DNA from: Gracilaria domingensis
Lineage: Eukaryota; Rhodophyta; Florideophyceae; Gracilariales; Gracilariaceae
DNA length: 64,000 nucleotides
Direction of reading: 5' to 3'
Assembly: GCA_022539475.1 (NCBI GenBank)
Contig: VCMS01000028.1
Span: forward strand, 216,534-280,533
The notes under the pieces: generated by a model
What the model was told of the DNA's origin: nothing
The model's database searches: none
The model's input: the letters and a program-made list of their open reading frames with translations, nothing else
Position numbers and translations under genes: made by a program
Part shown: positions 29,562 through 40,515 of the stretch, in pieces
Layout: the number at the start of each line of letters is the position of its first letter
Position numbering within the stretch: position 1 is the first letter of the stretch

Positions 29562-31315
29562 TTCTTTTTGAGTCTTACGTGGTCACACGTGGTATGCTTT
29601 AACTGAAAGTCTTGTGAGCTCACTGTTAGCGCATATGCACGTAAGGAACAATCTAATCATCTTGCTCCTAGCCGTTAATCCTCTTGGGTGAGAGCACGCC
29701 CCTGCATCTGCTTTTACCAGACACACCCAATGAAATAAATTGCGTCCTTCTTATGGCGCACAAGCATATTTACCAGCCCATTTCTTTTTGCTACGTGCCT
29801 CTTGTTTGCTTACATCTTCAAGCAGCCCGAGTGTCTTCTTCGTCGCAACGGCTGCAAAAATGTGTAACAAACACTACATCCCATGCCGCTTTCTTTGATA
29901 ATCATTCATATACAAGATACATGATTCCCCATCTAACGAGACTCATTTTTCTTATTCTGGGCTACAATTGCTAGTTTAGAAAATCAATCTTCAGGAAATT
30001 GAGTAAATGCTTCTGATCGGATGAGATAAGCAAACCCACGGTTCGGTCCTAAATTCATTTTGCCGTTCCATCAAATTCTGCAGGAACGTCTTCGAAGAAG
30101 TGTATTAATCCGGACAAATATAGCATGGGTCCAAAATCAGACTTGTGGAACAAAAACATCTGATGCAACGCATTCCATCCTGCAATGTGGGCGTAGACAT
30201 ACATTCAAAAGAGTTACATCCCCATCGAATTCGACAGCGTCATCTGCAGCGCAATTTTTTTCACAGCTCTAATTGAAACTGTAATTACTCGCAAAGTTGT
30301 TCCTATATCATCTAAACCACGCATCGAAGTATGAAACACATCTGCCATTTTCTTCTTCGCAAACTTCAGAGATGCCCAAATTCAAAGAGCTCTCTGCCGA
30401 ATCAAATTTCTCATCAACAGAGCCCCTGACATAGGCGATTAATACTTCTTCTCAGCAACTAAACATAACCTGTAGGTCGTTATCTTCTGTTTGGACCCCA
30501 AGCTGAATTAAAGCATACTTTAACCTAAGTTTTACGCCACGAAATGCCTGCGAAATGCTTGAGAACATATTGTCCTGTCTCCGGTCTGTGAGCAGTTGCC
30601 CAACAAAGTTTTCCTTGCGGCTGTAGTTGCGAAGACTGAAGCTCCCCTGGATATGAAGGCAGATTTCGGAATGGCTCTCCCTTCTTACCACTATGTCATG
30701 GTTCAGAAGGAGTGTGACAGTTTTAGAATTTAACAACTTTCAACAAATCTTGTTTTCCGGTCTATCTCCCTTACCGCATTGTCAACAGACAGCGAAATTA
30801 TGATTTCAGTTGCATCTACTCTCAAGACAACTATTATCATCTCGTTTGGAAAACGAATAAGATAAAAAAAGATTTCTACGCATTAGGCACCGGATTTAAT
30901 GCCATTCAGATGTTCCGTGTCACGCTACTTTGTCTCTCATGACAGGAAAATGTGTTCGTGGGTTAAAGCGTAGCTCGCATATTCCAAAGACGTTGCGCAA
31001 ATACGTCATCGAGGCACACATCTGCAATCCGCAGGCGTGCTGCCGCAGGTTCATAACCTCACGCATATTTGCGGGCGCGTATTTGATGATTCTGCATCAC
31101 CAGAGATTCTTCTCAACAATGAAATAACCTGGAAATCAGCCCTTTCATGAGATTTGATAGTGGTCAGAAATGATAAGGATAACCTTCTTTTGCTCCTCGC
31201 CTATCACAACGGAGTAATGCATAGTAATCCTCTGTACGATATTGTATGACGAACAACGTTACGTCATAAACATCGCACCGCACTCTCCCGCTGTCAATCT
31301 CTACCCATCTACCCA

Positions 31316-31323
31316 GTATATAA
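31316..31323 (+). promoter_or_regulatory. TATA box of the FAD/NAD(P)-binding protein gene
   Basis: GTATATAAGC lies about 125 bp upstream of the ATG at 31,446, with a C/T/A-rich leader containing TCCTTAACC between them. Confidence 0.6.
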
Positions 31324-31445
31324 GCAACTCGCCGACTCCTCCTCGCTCTTTCCAAGAAACCAAGCAACCGACTCACACAAATCGATCCTAACTATCTAAC
31401 ACTTTTTGACTAATCCTTAACCAAGGAAACCCAATTCTTAACACC

Positions 31446-33941
31446 ATGTTCGGCACTGACTCAGAAGAGACGCGTTCGACTCAATCCTTCTCCGATGGCC
31501 TCGAAGAGAACACCTTCGACCTCCTCCTCGTCGGTGGAGGTCCCAGAAGTATCATTCAAGTCACTTCCGAAATAATCTTCATGCTGCTTTACCGCGAACA
31601 TTTCGAGGAGCTCATCAGCCTTGGAGCACATTACGACATCAACACGCTTATCGTGGAGAAGCAACGCTTCGTCGGTGTCGGCGGTGCATACAACGCTGGG
31701 CAGACTGGAATGATGAACAGCGGTGTCGAAGCCGATATTACTTTCCCAGTTTCCCTGCCGGCTTCTACTAAGAACATGGAGTACTTGAAAGACTTCCTGA
31801 GCTATAAGAAGCGATACGACAAATTTATTGGCAAGGGAGCCGAGTCATACTACCATATGCTGAAGAAGCTCAATTTGCCTGGCGCTGTGATGTTCCAGAA
31901 CTCTGTGGGGCCGGCGTCTAGTACTCAAGACGGTAAATTGGCTCACGAAGGCGCTTACCTGATGCGCCGCACGGTGGGCGAAGAAGAAGTGGCAAACTTT
32001 CACAAGGTCAAGATGCTTGCAAACGCACTGCTTCCGTTTTACAAGCTGCATATAATGGAATCAACCGCTCTTCGCCATCTCATGGTGCACAAGAGTGGAC
32101 AGCAAATCGCCTCAGTGCAAGCAGAGGGTGAAGGTTTCTTCGAATATATCACTGCAGACCAAGTTCGTCTCAACACTGGAACCGTCTCGCGCAACCCCGT
32201 GTCCGACCCAGCGGTCCGCAAACTCATGTTCTGCCAGCCCATGAACGTCGCTCACTTCAGGCAGTTTTGCGCTATCCTCGGTCTCCTCGACAGCGACGGT
32301 ATGCTCCAAGTCGGAAAGAAGATGTTGAGTGGAGGTATGGGGCTCTCTGGCCTCGATGAAATCTCTATGCTGGATGGTGTGATGAAGCTCTTTGAAGAAG
32401 ATTCCAGCAGCGCGCTCGGGTACAAGGTGAGGGAAGAAGCGAAACAGAAGTACCAGGGTGCTATCACGATCATAAGCCGTTCTCAGGGTAGGGCATGCTA
32501 CCCTAGGCATTCGCACACAGCTGAGTGGCAACAGGGTACTGCAGTTATGGGCAATTCTAAGCAGGTTCACGCCCTATTTCTCCATAACTACGGGGAAGAA
32601 CTGTATCGCGTATGGACCGATCTTATTACTGCGTCAGTGGCCAGGGCCCGAAATAGCACACCCGATGAAGTGTCTTACAAGCGCATGTCGACGAAAGATC
32701 TACTTAGCGAGCAGTTTGAGGGCACCAAGTGGTTCCTTGAACACAGGAAGCGCGCTGGTGATGCCGAAATTGCAGGCAACGTATCCAAGAAGAATCAGCT
32801 GTTGAGGGAATCTACCAAGACGCTTTACGGCGCATGGCGACAAGCCGCTTTGTGCCTTATCTTCGGGTTCGGCTTAGAAGAAGACTTGGAGAACGCCACT
32901 GAGATTATGTCTGACTTCGCTCCCCTCACTTGGAAGGGTAGGGAGGTGTGGTTATTCCATCGCACACAGATCGCTAGTTTGACTGATGAGCGATTCGCAG
33001 CCAGCAACTCAAATCGCTCTCACTTCCAAAACTGGGTAGAGATGATGCGCCACGTCACATCCTCTCCAGTAGAGATCCACAGCATGTTCCATCTGCTTTT
33101 GGAGTCTGGAATTGCTCATCACGAAGTTGCCAACTACACCGACGTTGAAGCCACTGAGGAAGGAGATAGGGTGATTCTGCACGGCAACGAATACGACTCA
33201 TTCTTGGTCTCCCCGGTTTTCGACCATAATTCGGACGGCGTTGCGAAGTCTCTGGCCAATCATCTTAAGACCATTGACAAGAACCACAAGGTCTTCGGAA
33301 AAGTAGGAAAGTTCCGCAGGTACTTTGATAACGACGGCAACGTTCTTCCGATTTCAGATAATGGCCTTGGCGGCAAAGGTTTCGATGAACACAACAAGTT
33401 TGTCGACTCACATGAGGGAAGTTTCGCAGTCGATGTGAACAACAGGGAATCCGGAACCAGTGTAGCGTCTTCATTTACCCTTCGACGAATGGCAATGGCT
33501 CATCTCAAGGCTGCTGGCGTTGCGTGCCCAGAACAGGTGGTTGATGAAATCTATGAAAGCGGAAAGCCGAGTATCGATGCCTACAACGCAGAGGTTCAGA
33601 AGTTCAGGGAGCACTTCGAGGACGCGTTTGAGACGTGGGCATATTTGCAGGCAATCAAGCTTGTTGCTGGAAATGACGCACAGTTGTATACTTCTCTTTA
33701 TGACGAGGGTAGTTCCTCTTATTCGAGGAAGGCTCAGATTGTGAAGATGAGCGAGAGCTCTGATTCGGCGATGAAGAGGGCGGTTGAGTTGTACCACAAG
33801 GAGCTAGAGAATATGCCCGCATACAACCCGCCATCACGTGACGAATACCTTAACAGATTTGTGGACACAACTTGTGACGAAGATACGTACATCTACAAGG
33901 AGGCGATGCAGATTGCCAGGGAGCACTTGTCTCAGAAGTGA
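31446..33941 (+). CDS. Large FAD/NAD(P)-binding oxidoreductase-like protein
   Basis: An 831-aa single-exon protein. The N-terminus has a dinucleotide-binding fold: FDLLLVGGGPRSIIQVTSE, then LIVEKQRFVGVGGAYNAGQ, where the acidic residue ending strand 2 (E) is in place. This arrangement (GGGPR rather than GxGxxG, followed by G-G-A-Y) matches the FAD/NAD(P)-binding class (Pfam NAD_binding_9) often found in secondary-metabolite oxidoreductases. A second dinucleotide-like strand, AITIISRSQGRACYPRHS, lies at about 340. The C-terminal 450 residues are helical, without a recognised domain. A strong TATA box and high codon regularity suggest good expression. The substrate is unknown. Confidence 0.6.
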   Translation: MFGTDSEETRSTQSFSDGLEENTFDLLLVGGGPRSIIQVTSEIIFMLLYREHFEELISLGAHYDINTLIVEKQRFVGVGGAYNAGQTGMMNSGVEADITFPVSLPASTKNMEYLKDFLSYKKRYDKFIGKGAESYYHMLKKLNLPGAVMFQNSVGPASSTQDGKLAHEGAYLMRRTVGEEEVANFHKVKMLANALLPFYKLHIMESTALRHLMVHKSGQQIASVQAEGEGFFEYITADQVRLNTGTVSRNPVSDPAVRKLMFCQPMNVAHFRQFCAILGLLDSDGMLQVGKKMLSGGMGLSGLDEISMLDGVMKLFEEDSSSALGYKVREEAKQKYQGAITIISRSQGRACYPRHSHTAEWQQGTAVMGNSKQVHALFLHNYGEELYRVWTDLITASVARARNSTPDEVSYKRMSTKDLLSEQFEGTKWFLEHRKRAGDAEIAGNVSKKNQLLRESTKTLYGAWRQAALCLIFGFGLEEDLENATEIMSDFAPLTWKGREVWLFHRTQIASLTDERFAASNSNRSHFQNWVEMMRHVTSSPVEIHSMFHLLLESGIAHHEVANYTDVEATEEGDRVILHGNEYDSFLVSPVFDHNSDGVAKSLANHLKTIDKNHKVFGKVGKFRRYFDNDGNVLPISDNGLGGKGFDEHNKFVDSHEGSFAVDVNNRESGTSVASSFTLRRMAMAHLKAAGVACPEQVVDEIYESGKPSIDAYNAEVQKFREHFEDAFETWAYLQAIKLVAGNDAQLYTSLYDEGSSSYSRKAQIVKMSESSDSAMKRAVELYHKELENMPAYNPPSRDEYLNRFVDTTCDEDTYIYKEAMQIAREHLSQK

Positions 33942-34199
33942 GGCTAGCTACTACCGAAGGTAGTGTGCAGCCGTTTAGTTTTGTCTTTATCACAGCGGAC
34001 TATTATATATGATATACAGTTCGCTACAAGAGAAGTAGTTTTGCACTTTCAGCTGTTCTATGATATCAACAGTTATCAACCGAATCAATTTTATTTGAAA
34101 AATAACTTTTTGGCATGTTCTAGTAAAATACCTTACTGCAATCACGGAGAGGTGAAACTTTTGTTGCGTACTCATGGTAGCCTAGGGCTACGTGTAGCG

Positions 34200-34619
34200 T
34201 CATGTCCAACGAAATCCAGCATAGAAAGAAGCAGTAAAAGAGCCAGCGAACGGCATCTTGAGCTTGATAGCTTCCAAAACTCGGTCAAATCGATCACTTT
34301 CAACGTGCGGCGACAAATCCGCCGCGATAAGCTGCCAATTGACAACGATCCACGCACGTTGCGCCATGAGCTGCAGCGCAATGAGCTCACATCCAATGAG
34401 CACAAGCAACAACTGCCCAACGCGCTTCGTGGCGTAGCCCGTAGCAAAGCCCAGCACAGAGCCGACGGTGAGCTGGTTGGTGGTGGCGCTTGTCAGCGTA
34501 TTTCGAATGAATTCGCTCGCGTCGGCGGTAAGGAGAGGGCGTCGGGCGCGGGTGCGAGCGCAGAGCGCCGCGATTTGGGGCGTGCTTTGTGGCTGGAAGC
34601 ACAGTAGAAGGCGTGACAT
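34200..34619 (-). CDS. FUN14-family membrane protein
   Basis: A 139-aa protein from the ATG at 34,619 (an in-frame ATG at 34,700 is also possible). The FUN14 core is visible: NQLTVGSVLGFATGYATKR, then a hydrophobic run LLLVLIGCELIALQLMAQR, then AWIVVNWQLI. The N-terminus is Arg-rich and free of acids, as in a mitochondrial or plastid signal. FUN14 proteins such as FUNDC1 sit in the mitochondrial outer membrane and serve as mitophagy receptors in animals. No LC3/ATG8-interacting motif is obvious here. It shares a 397-bp divergent promoter region with the PIP-box gene. Confidence 0.75.
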   Translation of the reverse strand: MSRLLLCFQPQSTPQIAALCARTRARRPLLTADASEFIRNTLTSATTNQLTVGSVLGFATGYATKRVGQLLLVLIGCELIALQLMAQRAWIVVNWQLIAADLSPHVESDRFDRVLEAIKLKMPFAGSFTASFYAGFRWT

Positions 34620-35016
34620 GGTGGCTTTCCGCGCGACGAGGACTTGATCTCGACGTGCGCGCGGACAGATGCCGAATGTGCCGCGCGGCGATAACGTCAT
34701 GACATTGCATGGCGCGTTCAATTTCAAACTTGAAACTTTCAACTGAAAGCCATGCCGAAAGGCAATAACCGCGCGCCACGTGGCCATCGCGCACTGTTGT
34801 CGTCCTGCGAGGCGCGCCACTGCTGGCTCGCGTCGCTGCGCCTTCTTTTTGGCGCCAACCGCAATCGCTATGCATTCTTGGTGTGCGCGTGCCAACTCGC
34901 GTCGTGCCGCCGCAGCAGATACTCTCGCCCTCGTCGCCTACGTAGCTGCCGGTCTCGTCATTCTCTCAGTCGCGCATTCGGGCTCGCTGTGGAAGCTCGG
35001 CGCCAATTCTGCGTCC

Positions 35017-37387
35017 ATGGCGCCCCGACGAAGACCCTCTTCCACTCGAACATCACAGTAAGTTTGTCCACCAACTTTACTCCTGCCTTCCTGTTGTGCT
35101 GACAATCTTGTTCGCGATTGCTAGTAAGCAAAGCTCAATCTCAGATTTCTTTACGCGCAAGAGTGACACTTCCTCGCAGCAAACGGCTTCTCAGCGCTCA
35201 GCTGCACCGAGAGCCGCTATTCGACGACCTCGTCGAAAACCCTCTCGCGCCTCCGTTCCTGCGAAGCGCGAGGCTCTTCCCAGAAATGTCAAACGAATCA
35301 CTGCCGATACTGCCGCAGTGCAAGATGCCTTTAAATCGCAAGCTCAATACAAATCAACTGAAACGCACGCTGTCTCAAAGAAAGAAACTAGCACCCCTAT
35401 ATCCATAATGCATTCACACTCACCTCCGAAATCAACTCTTGCCCGCGTCGTGAATGACAAGCAGGACAACGTCATGCGACCCATGGAAATAGATAATTCT
35501 CCTTCTCCGCTCACTAAGGAGGAGCTGCTTGTGGAGGAGGCCTTCCGATCTTTGGAATGTTCGCAAGATGTTCCTGAGCTTGAGGCTGAGCCTCAACCTC
35601 AACACAAATCACCTCGAGACGCAACATCCTGTTCCGAAGCGTCCCAATCTTCGTCTGAAGACAGTGATGCCGAATTAGCCAAACTCGAGATGATTCGTAC
35701 CACCAGAAGATCTGGCCGCACATCCAACCCTGTTCGACGCTTCGACCCTTCACATGCTCGCGAGGCGAGCGTTTTTGGTCCCGCAAAAGTTCGTTCGAGG
35801 GGAAGCGGCGATATCTTTCACAATCCAGATACGTATCTCGCTAAACTCATTAGAGAGCGCAAGACAAGAGAGAGGGAGGAAGGTGAATTACAGCAGATGA
35901 GAGAGGATATTGAGAAACCATCAGCGGTACAGGAAGACGAGAAGTTATTTGCTTCCATGGCAAAGTCTGAAGAGGAGGCAGAGAAATGTCGTCTTGCCGC
36001 CGTCAAAAAGTATTCGGCACCTCTTCCGCTGTTTACTAAACCGTTTACCATTCCTCAAATACCTCCCAAGTATCTTGTCAGAGGTGGCATCAACAAGGTC
36101 GAAGATTTGAATTCTTTGTGTTTCATTCATGATATGCTTGTGGATGTTGTCAACGCTGGTGAAAAGGGCGATCGGGCTTTGTCAATATTGATACCCACAT
36201 TGAAAGAGAAACCGTATCCTGATATTGGCATACATCCTGTTGCCTACCGCATTGTGTATCTTATGGCTGTATTTGATCGCACTTCGCTAAACTCTCAACA
36301 AATATCACGCGACAAGCTTGTGGATGCTCTCGTTTGCATGGTAGAAAACAATTTACAAAAGTTCAAGTCAGTGCAGATCAAGCTTCCGACACTCATGAAC
36401 ACGCTGTATAAGTATGGAGCTACGATGAAAGATTGGAGCCGACAAGAGCAGGTGGATGAGGTGGGGTATCAGGAGGGTTCCCTTGATGGCCAAATACCTA
36501 CTCCGGAGAAGCCCAGTGTTTCAGACGACTTCAAGCGAGCATTACGGAACCTGAAGAGGGCATGTAGAATAGCAGCCGGATTTATACGTCTTGGACTTCC
36601 GCTGACACGGGTAATCGGGGTTGAGAGCGATACGACTGAAAAGGAGGTCCTTTGTTCTTTGGGTCTGACAGTTCGCATCCTGCTGAGTGCCTTCGGAAAT
36701 CGTCTTTATGTTGAAGTTGGAGAAATCATCACTGAACTTCTAAGTCTTATTCCCGACGCAGATTGGCCGAGATTTCGTTTCGAAGCTGCGAAATATTTGC
36801 TTTCCATCACTACCCGCTTTGAGCTGCATATCGAATTGGTCGCGCACCTCATCCCACAACAGTTCGAAAGGCCACGGTATTTGGCACTAGACATGAGCTT
36901 CCTATCGTTCGTACAGTGGTGTCGAGGTCCAAGTAAGGATCCTGTGCCGCTCCCTGTTACGGACTACCAACCGAGTGAGAAAGCTAAAGCCGTTGGATTG
37001 GGGATCCGGTCGTATTGTCTTGCCGATGTTGTGAATTTGCTCAAGCTTCTACCGCAGATTGATAAGAACACTGACAGCGTTTGGGCTTATTTGATGTCGT
37101 ATCAACTGCGACTTGTACTTTCTGAACCGGATCTATTTCAAAAGCGCGATCCAGCTGAACTTTCGGATCTTGACAACATTGTCCAGATGCTGCGAAAGGT
37201 GACGAAGCGGCTTGCCTTTGACGTCTCCTCGCAATTCATGCGAGTAGAGCTTGACACGCTTGTGATCACGTACCAAGCTTATGGGTCGAACTGTCGCGAG
37301 AGCATGGCTGCAATATTACCCAATGTCCGAGTGGAGAAGAAACAAGGGACGTTGAGCTTTGAGAAAGGGTCCAGATTGAAGTCGTGA
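35017..37387 (+). CDS. PIP-box nuclear protein, possibly SLF2/FAM178-like; one 67-nt intron
   Basis: Exon 1 is 35,017-35,057 and the intron is 35,058-35,124 (GTAAGT...GCTAG, phase 2). Exon 2 runs 35,125-37,387, for about 767 aa in total. Splicing places the motif QSSISDFF at residue 16, a perfect PCNA-interacting PIP box (Q-x-x-I-x-x-F-F) flanked by basic residues. Residues 25-250 are disordered and rich in Ser, Arg and Lys. From about 290 to the end the protein is helical, and it includes LKRACRIAAGFIRLGLPL. The order PIP box, disordered tail, helical C-terminal domain suggests a replication-coupled chromatin factor. Kinship to the SMC5/6-recruiting SLF2/FAM178 family is a guess from general shape. 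A PIP-like QGTLSFEKG also occurs at the very C-terminus. Confidence 0.6.
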
Positions 37388-38002
37388 ATTGTGAACCATC
37401 AGACGTGACTGATGCCCCAAGTTGTTAAGGCAAAGGAGTGAGCACGGACGTGGAAGTCGTTCAGCTCGGTTCTAACAGCGGAAGAGGATCTAGTCTGGCG
37501 CTCAGCGCGTTTACCTACATGACGAGTAAGACTGACGACGTGGGTCCGTATTCAGTGACTGAAAGCACGACTCCGTTTTGTCCACACTACACCTGGGACA
37601 GGCAGATGTATGGCGCTACAGAAGCCAGTTGAATGAGAATATCGGTTTGGCAATAATGATATCGGAAGGCTGAATATACTCTCGATAACTGTACAAAAAG
37701 CGAAGCACGCCGAACCGGTTGAGTGTTATTCTCATATCCGGTCGCTCGCGTCAACACATATCTTACGGACTTGACAGCTTGATCTGTGACAGTATTGTAC
37801 CAAGCTCTCTGAGAGCCATCGGCGAAGCTTGTAAACGAAATCCTATGTTTTCCACCCCCAAAGAAAGACTGTTGACTCGCTAAAAGCGATATGCTTATCC
37901 GTCAATTTTCACTGGCACTAAGGCCCCCTGCACCATAAATAATTTCGGCGCAAGCCGATATATATGTTTAGGAAGAATGAACAAAGCAAGCGCGAGAACA
38001 AG
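37388..38002. other. Intergenic region between two convergent genes
   Basis: No gene is supported; the 64-codon frame at 37,438-37,632 has no features. It probably holds the 3' UTRs of both flanking genes. Confidence 0.5.
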
Positions 38003-39085
38003 TCAAGCGGTCTTACAGCGACAGTATCCGGGAATATCCTTCACGCACTCGTCAAGTTCAGCGCGAACCCAGTTCAAAATCTCGAGATCTTGTTCATAAC
38101 CTTTTGTAAGTACATTAGGGCGATGTTGCATAAGAACATGTTCCACACAACCTCGCTTCTTTTTCGCATTTTCCTTCTTAACTGGATGTTCAGCATCACA
38201 AAGATGAACGTTATGAGTCTTACAGAAACATTCGAAGCTGTCTTGAAGTCGCTCTTGTAAGAAGATGAAATTGAACTGGGACATGAGTTGAGTGATGTTC
38301 ATCCTTTGCGGATGAAGGGCAAGTCTGGCTGTGCGCTCTTGCAGCTGGAAATACTGTGACGCCTGCTGTCTACCCTGGTCCACGAACTCGTCAAACTCTT
38401 TGAGAATGTCGCCTTCCTTCTTTGCACAATCACGCTGCGAGACTCGTTCAAACTTGGTAATCTGTTGCCGGAACCAGGAAACGGCACGATCTGTAGGGTG
38501 ACGAATGCTAGACAGCACCATGTTCGGACGGCCGTTAAGAAAAGTGTCCAAGAGTTCGAGGTTGTACGGCATATGTTGCAAGGCAATGACGTCAAAGCGG
38601 GACGAAGACGGGTTGGGTTTGGTGATATACGTGCGGCCGGAAGCGCGTGAGATGGAGAGACCATGGCGAGTGGCGTACCTAGCCAGCGCCCTTGAAATGG
38701 TAGTAGAGGCAGTCTTGTGCATTTTCAAGTAGAAGATGGGGCGATGAACACGCTCGTGCGGAGGTGGTTCAACCGAAGTAAGCGCTCTAAACGAGCCGCT
38801 CTTCTTCACATTTAGCGCAAATGCAAACAGCAGCACAATGGGGATGAGAAGCAGCACATTCGACACGGAAAGGCGCGGGACTCGCCGCATGTTACGGAGC
38901 ATGGGAGCAGTACGACTTGGGCACGGGGAACTGGGGGAATTTGCGGCGCTCCCCTGGTATCGCAGGACGACGAAAGACTGGGAAGAAGATAGCGGTGGGT
39001 GGCGCGGCGCATGATCGCGCAGACGTCTGCGGACGAAGATGCCAGGCGCGAAGAGCGCAGTGCAGCCTCCGACGGCAAAAAGCAT
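38003..39085 (-). CDS. Golgi carbohydrate sulfotransferase, galactose-3-O-sulfotransferase type
   Basis: 360 aa from the ATG at 39,085, or 299 aa from the ATG at 38,902. The latter gives the usual short cytosolic tail before the membrane anchor (VLLLIPIVLLFAFALNV) and is preferred. The 5'-phosphosulfate-binding motif LKMHKTASTTI and the 3'-phosphate-binding motif VLSSIRHPTDRAVSWF are both intact. The lumenal domain ends in a Cys-containing tail. It uses PAPS to sulfate galactose or related sugars in the Golgi. In a red alga the obvious substrate class is the sulfated galactans (carrageenan or agar type) of the wall, though the linkage cannot be read from sequence. Confidence 0.85.
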   Translation of the reverse strand: MLFAVGGCTALFAPGIFVRRRLRDHAPRHPPLSSSQSFVVLRYQGSAANSPSSPCPSRTAPMLRNMRRVPRLSVSNVLLLIPIVLLFAFALNVKKSGSFRALTSVEPPPHERVHRPIFYLKMHKTASTTISRALARYATRHGLSISRASGRTYITKPNPSSSRFDVIALQHMPYNLELLDTFLNGRPNMVLSSIRHPTDRAVSWFRQQITKFERVSQRDCAKKEGDILKEFDEFVDQGRQQASQYFQLQERTARLALHPQRMNITQLMSQFNFIFLQERLQDSFECFCKTHNVHLCDAEHPVKKENAKKKRGCVEHVLMQHRPNVLTKGYEQDLEILNWVRAELDECVKDIPGYCRCKTA

Positions 39086-39284
39086 GTGGCGCTGTCATGC
39101 GGCTGACGCGCTGGTAAGTTACCAGCGGTAAGCCGTTTATGCGAGCTGTACGCGCTGTACGGTCACGCGGCCACGGTGCGTAAGGCTAGCGTTCCGTCCG
39201 ACGTGTCGACAATCGTTTAAACGCGATAATACGCGGGCCAACAACCGCCCCTCCTCCTGCCGGTGCCGCGGCCCGCACGCCGCC

Positions 39285-40308
39285 ATGCAGCTCAGCGACG
39301 ACGACAAGCGGCGCTTCATCCGCGACGGCTACCTTCATCTCAAGCGCGCCGTATCCCCCCAGCAGGTCGCCGCGCTTCTTCACGTCACCGACCACTTCTA
39401 CGCCACCGAGCAGTACACGCTGCACGACTCGAACAAGGACATTTTGCCGCACTTTCCGGAGCAGTGCGAGAAGCACCCGTTGCTCACGTCGCTCCCGAGC
39501 CACACGCCCATTCTGTCGCTCTGCGAGCAGCTGCTAGGCGCTGGCAACGTCGCGCTGCCGGGACGCACACAAATCGCCTACCGCCCGTACGACGAACGCC
39601 TAGCAAAGAGGGGGCTCAGGCTCAGCGATCCCATTTACAGTCATTGGTACCATGTAGATGGCGGAGACGGAAAGTATGCCCGCACCGCGTCGCCGTTCAC
39701 GATGCTGGTGGGCGTCTGTCTCTCTGAGGGGCAAACCGTTGACGAAAATCGCGGCCAACTGAACGTGTGGCCGGGTACGTATCTCTGCCCGTTTAATACA
39801 TGTCCGGCAACTCACCGCTAATATTTTACACCGCACTGACAACAATTCACCCTCTCCACATTATAACGCCCTTCCTCTTTAACCACCGTCGGCAGCATCG
39901 CATGTCACGCTACACCAAGTGCTCAAGCAGCGCATTCAGGCAGTAAGTCGCGCCACCAATAGAATAAAATCTTCCACGGTCGCACTCCACGTCCCCAATC
40001 GAATTAGCATCTAACATTGCTATCATCCTGCGCGTATCCAGGGCTTAATCACGGGCAGAAACCTGTTCGGCGTCGGCAAAGAAAAGCCTGACATCGGTCC
40101 AGCCAAGCGTGTACTCATGGACGTGGGAGATGTTGTCCTGGCACATCATCGGCTGGGCCACTCTGGAGGCGTAAACCTATACCCTCACGTGCGCAAAAAT
40201 CTCTATTATAGAATCACTCACACGCACCACGAGCAACTGCTGCACGCCGTCTGGAGCGCTTCGTTATGGACCGAGTACCACGGCCTGCACCACCTTGTAC
40301 ACCAGTAG
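39285..40308 (+). CDS. Phytanoyl-CoA dioxygenase (PhyH) family, three exons
   Basis: Exons are 39,285-39,774, 39,896-39,942 and 40,042-40,308, a 267-aa protein. Intron 1 (121 nt) starts GTACGT and ends GGCAG; intron 2 (99 nt) starts GTAAGT and ends TCCAG. Splicing joins LNVWP to ASHVTLHQVLKQR and on to GLITGRNLFGVG. The Fe(II) site is visible: H-x-D in YHVDGGDG, the distal His in VVLAHHRLGHSGGVN, and the 2-oxoglutarate-binding Arg in LYYRITHTHH. The N-terminal FIRDGYLHLKRAVSP is typical of the family. It should act as a soluble Fe(II)/2-oxoglutarate oxygenase. The substrate could be an acyl-CoA or a small metabolite. Confidence 0.85.
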
Positions 40309-40515
40309 CCAAGCATGCCAGTAGCCCCTCAAAGTAAGCACATTGCACAACATCTACCTTCGTAGTAAACCTCTCAGCAATGCTCTTCTTGCAAAGCGAC
40401 AGCTCACATGCACGGCGTCGAAATGCAATGCGGTAGCACAAAGCAACAGGTACATAGTAGGACACAGAAGAGCATCGACACATCTCTCGTATATTCACAT
40501 GTCGATGCTACAAGT

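Larger units (their letters stand above)
28844..31445. other. Long intergenic region holding a promoter, a palindrome and small frames
   Basis: A TATA box (TATAAAAG at about 29,253) and an ATG at 29,355 look like the start of a gene whose coding sequence runs straight into a 57-bp palindrome (see that entry). Frames at 29,684-29,974 and 30,452-30,736 (minus) resemble no family, and the latter lacks an ATG start. The rest is AT-rich and featureless until the TATA box at 31,316. Confidence 0.45.

Noticed and set aside
30452-30736. 94-codon minus-strand frame in the long intergenic region
   Set aside because: It reads plausibly in parts but starts with TTG only and has no family, promoter or neighbour support.
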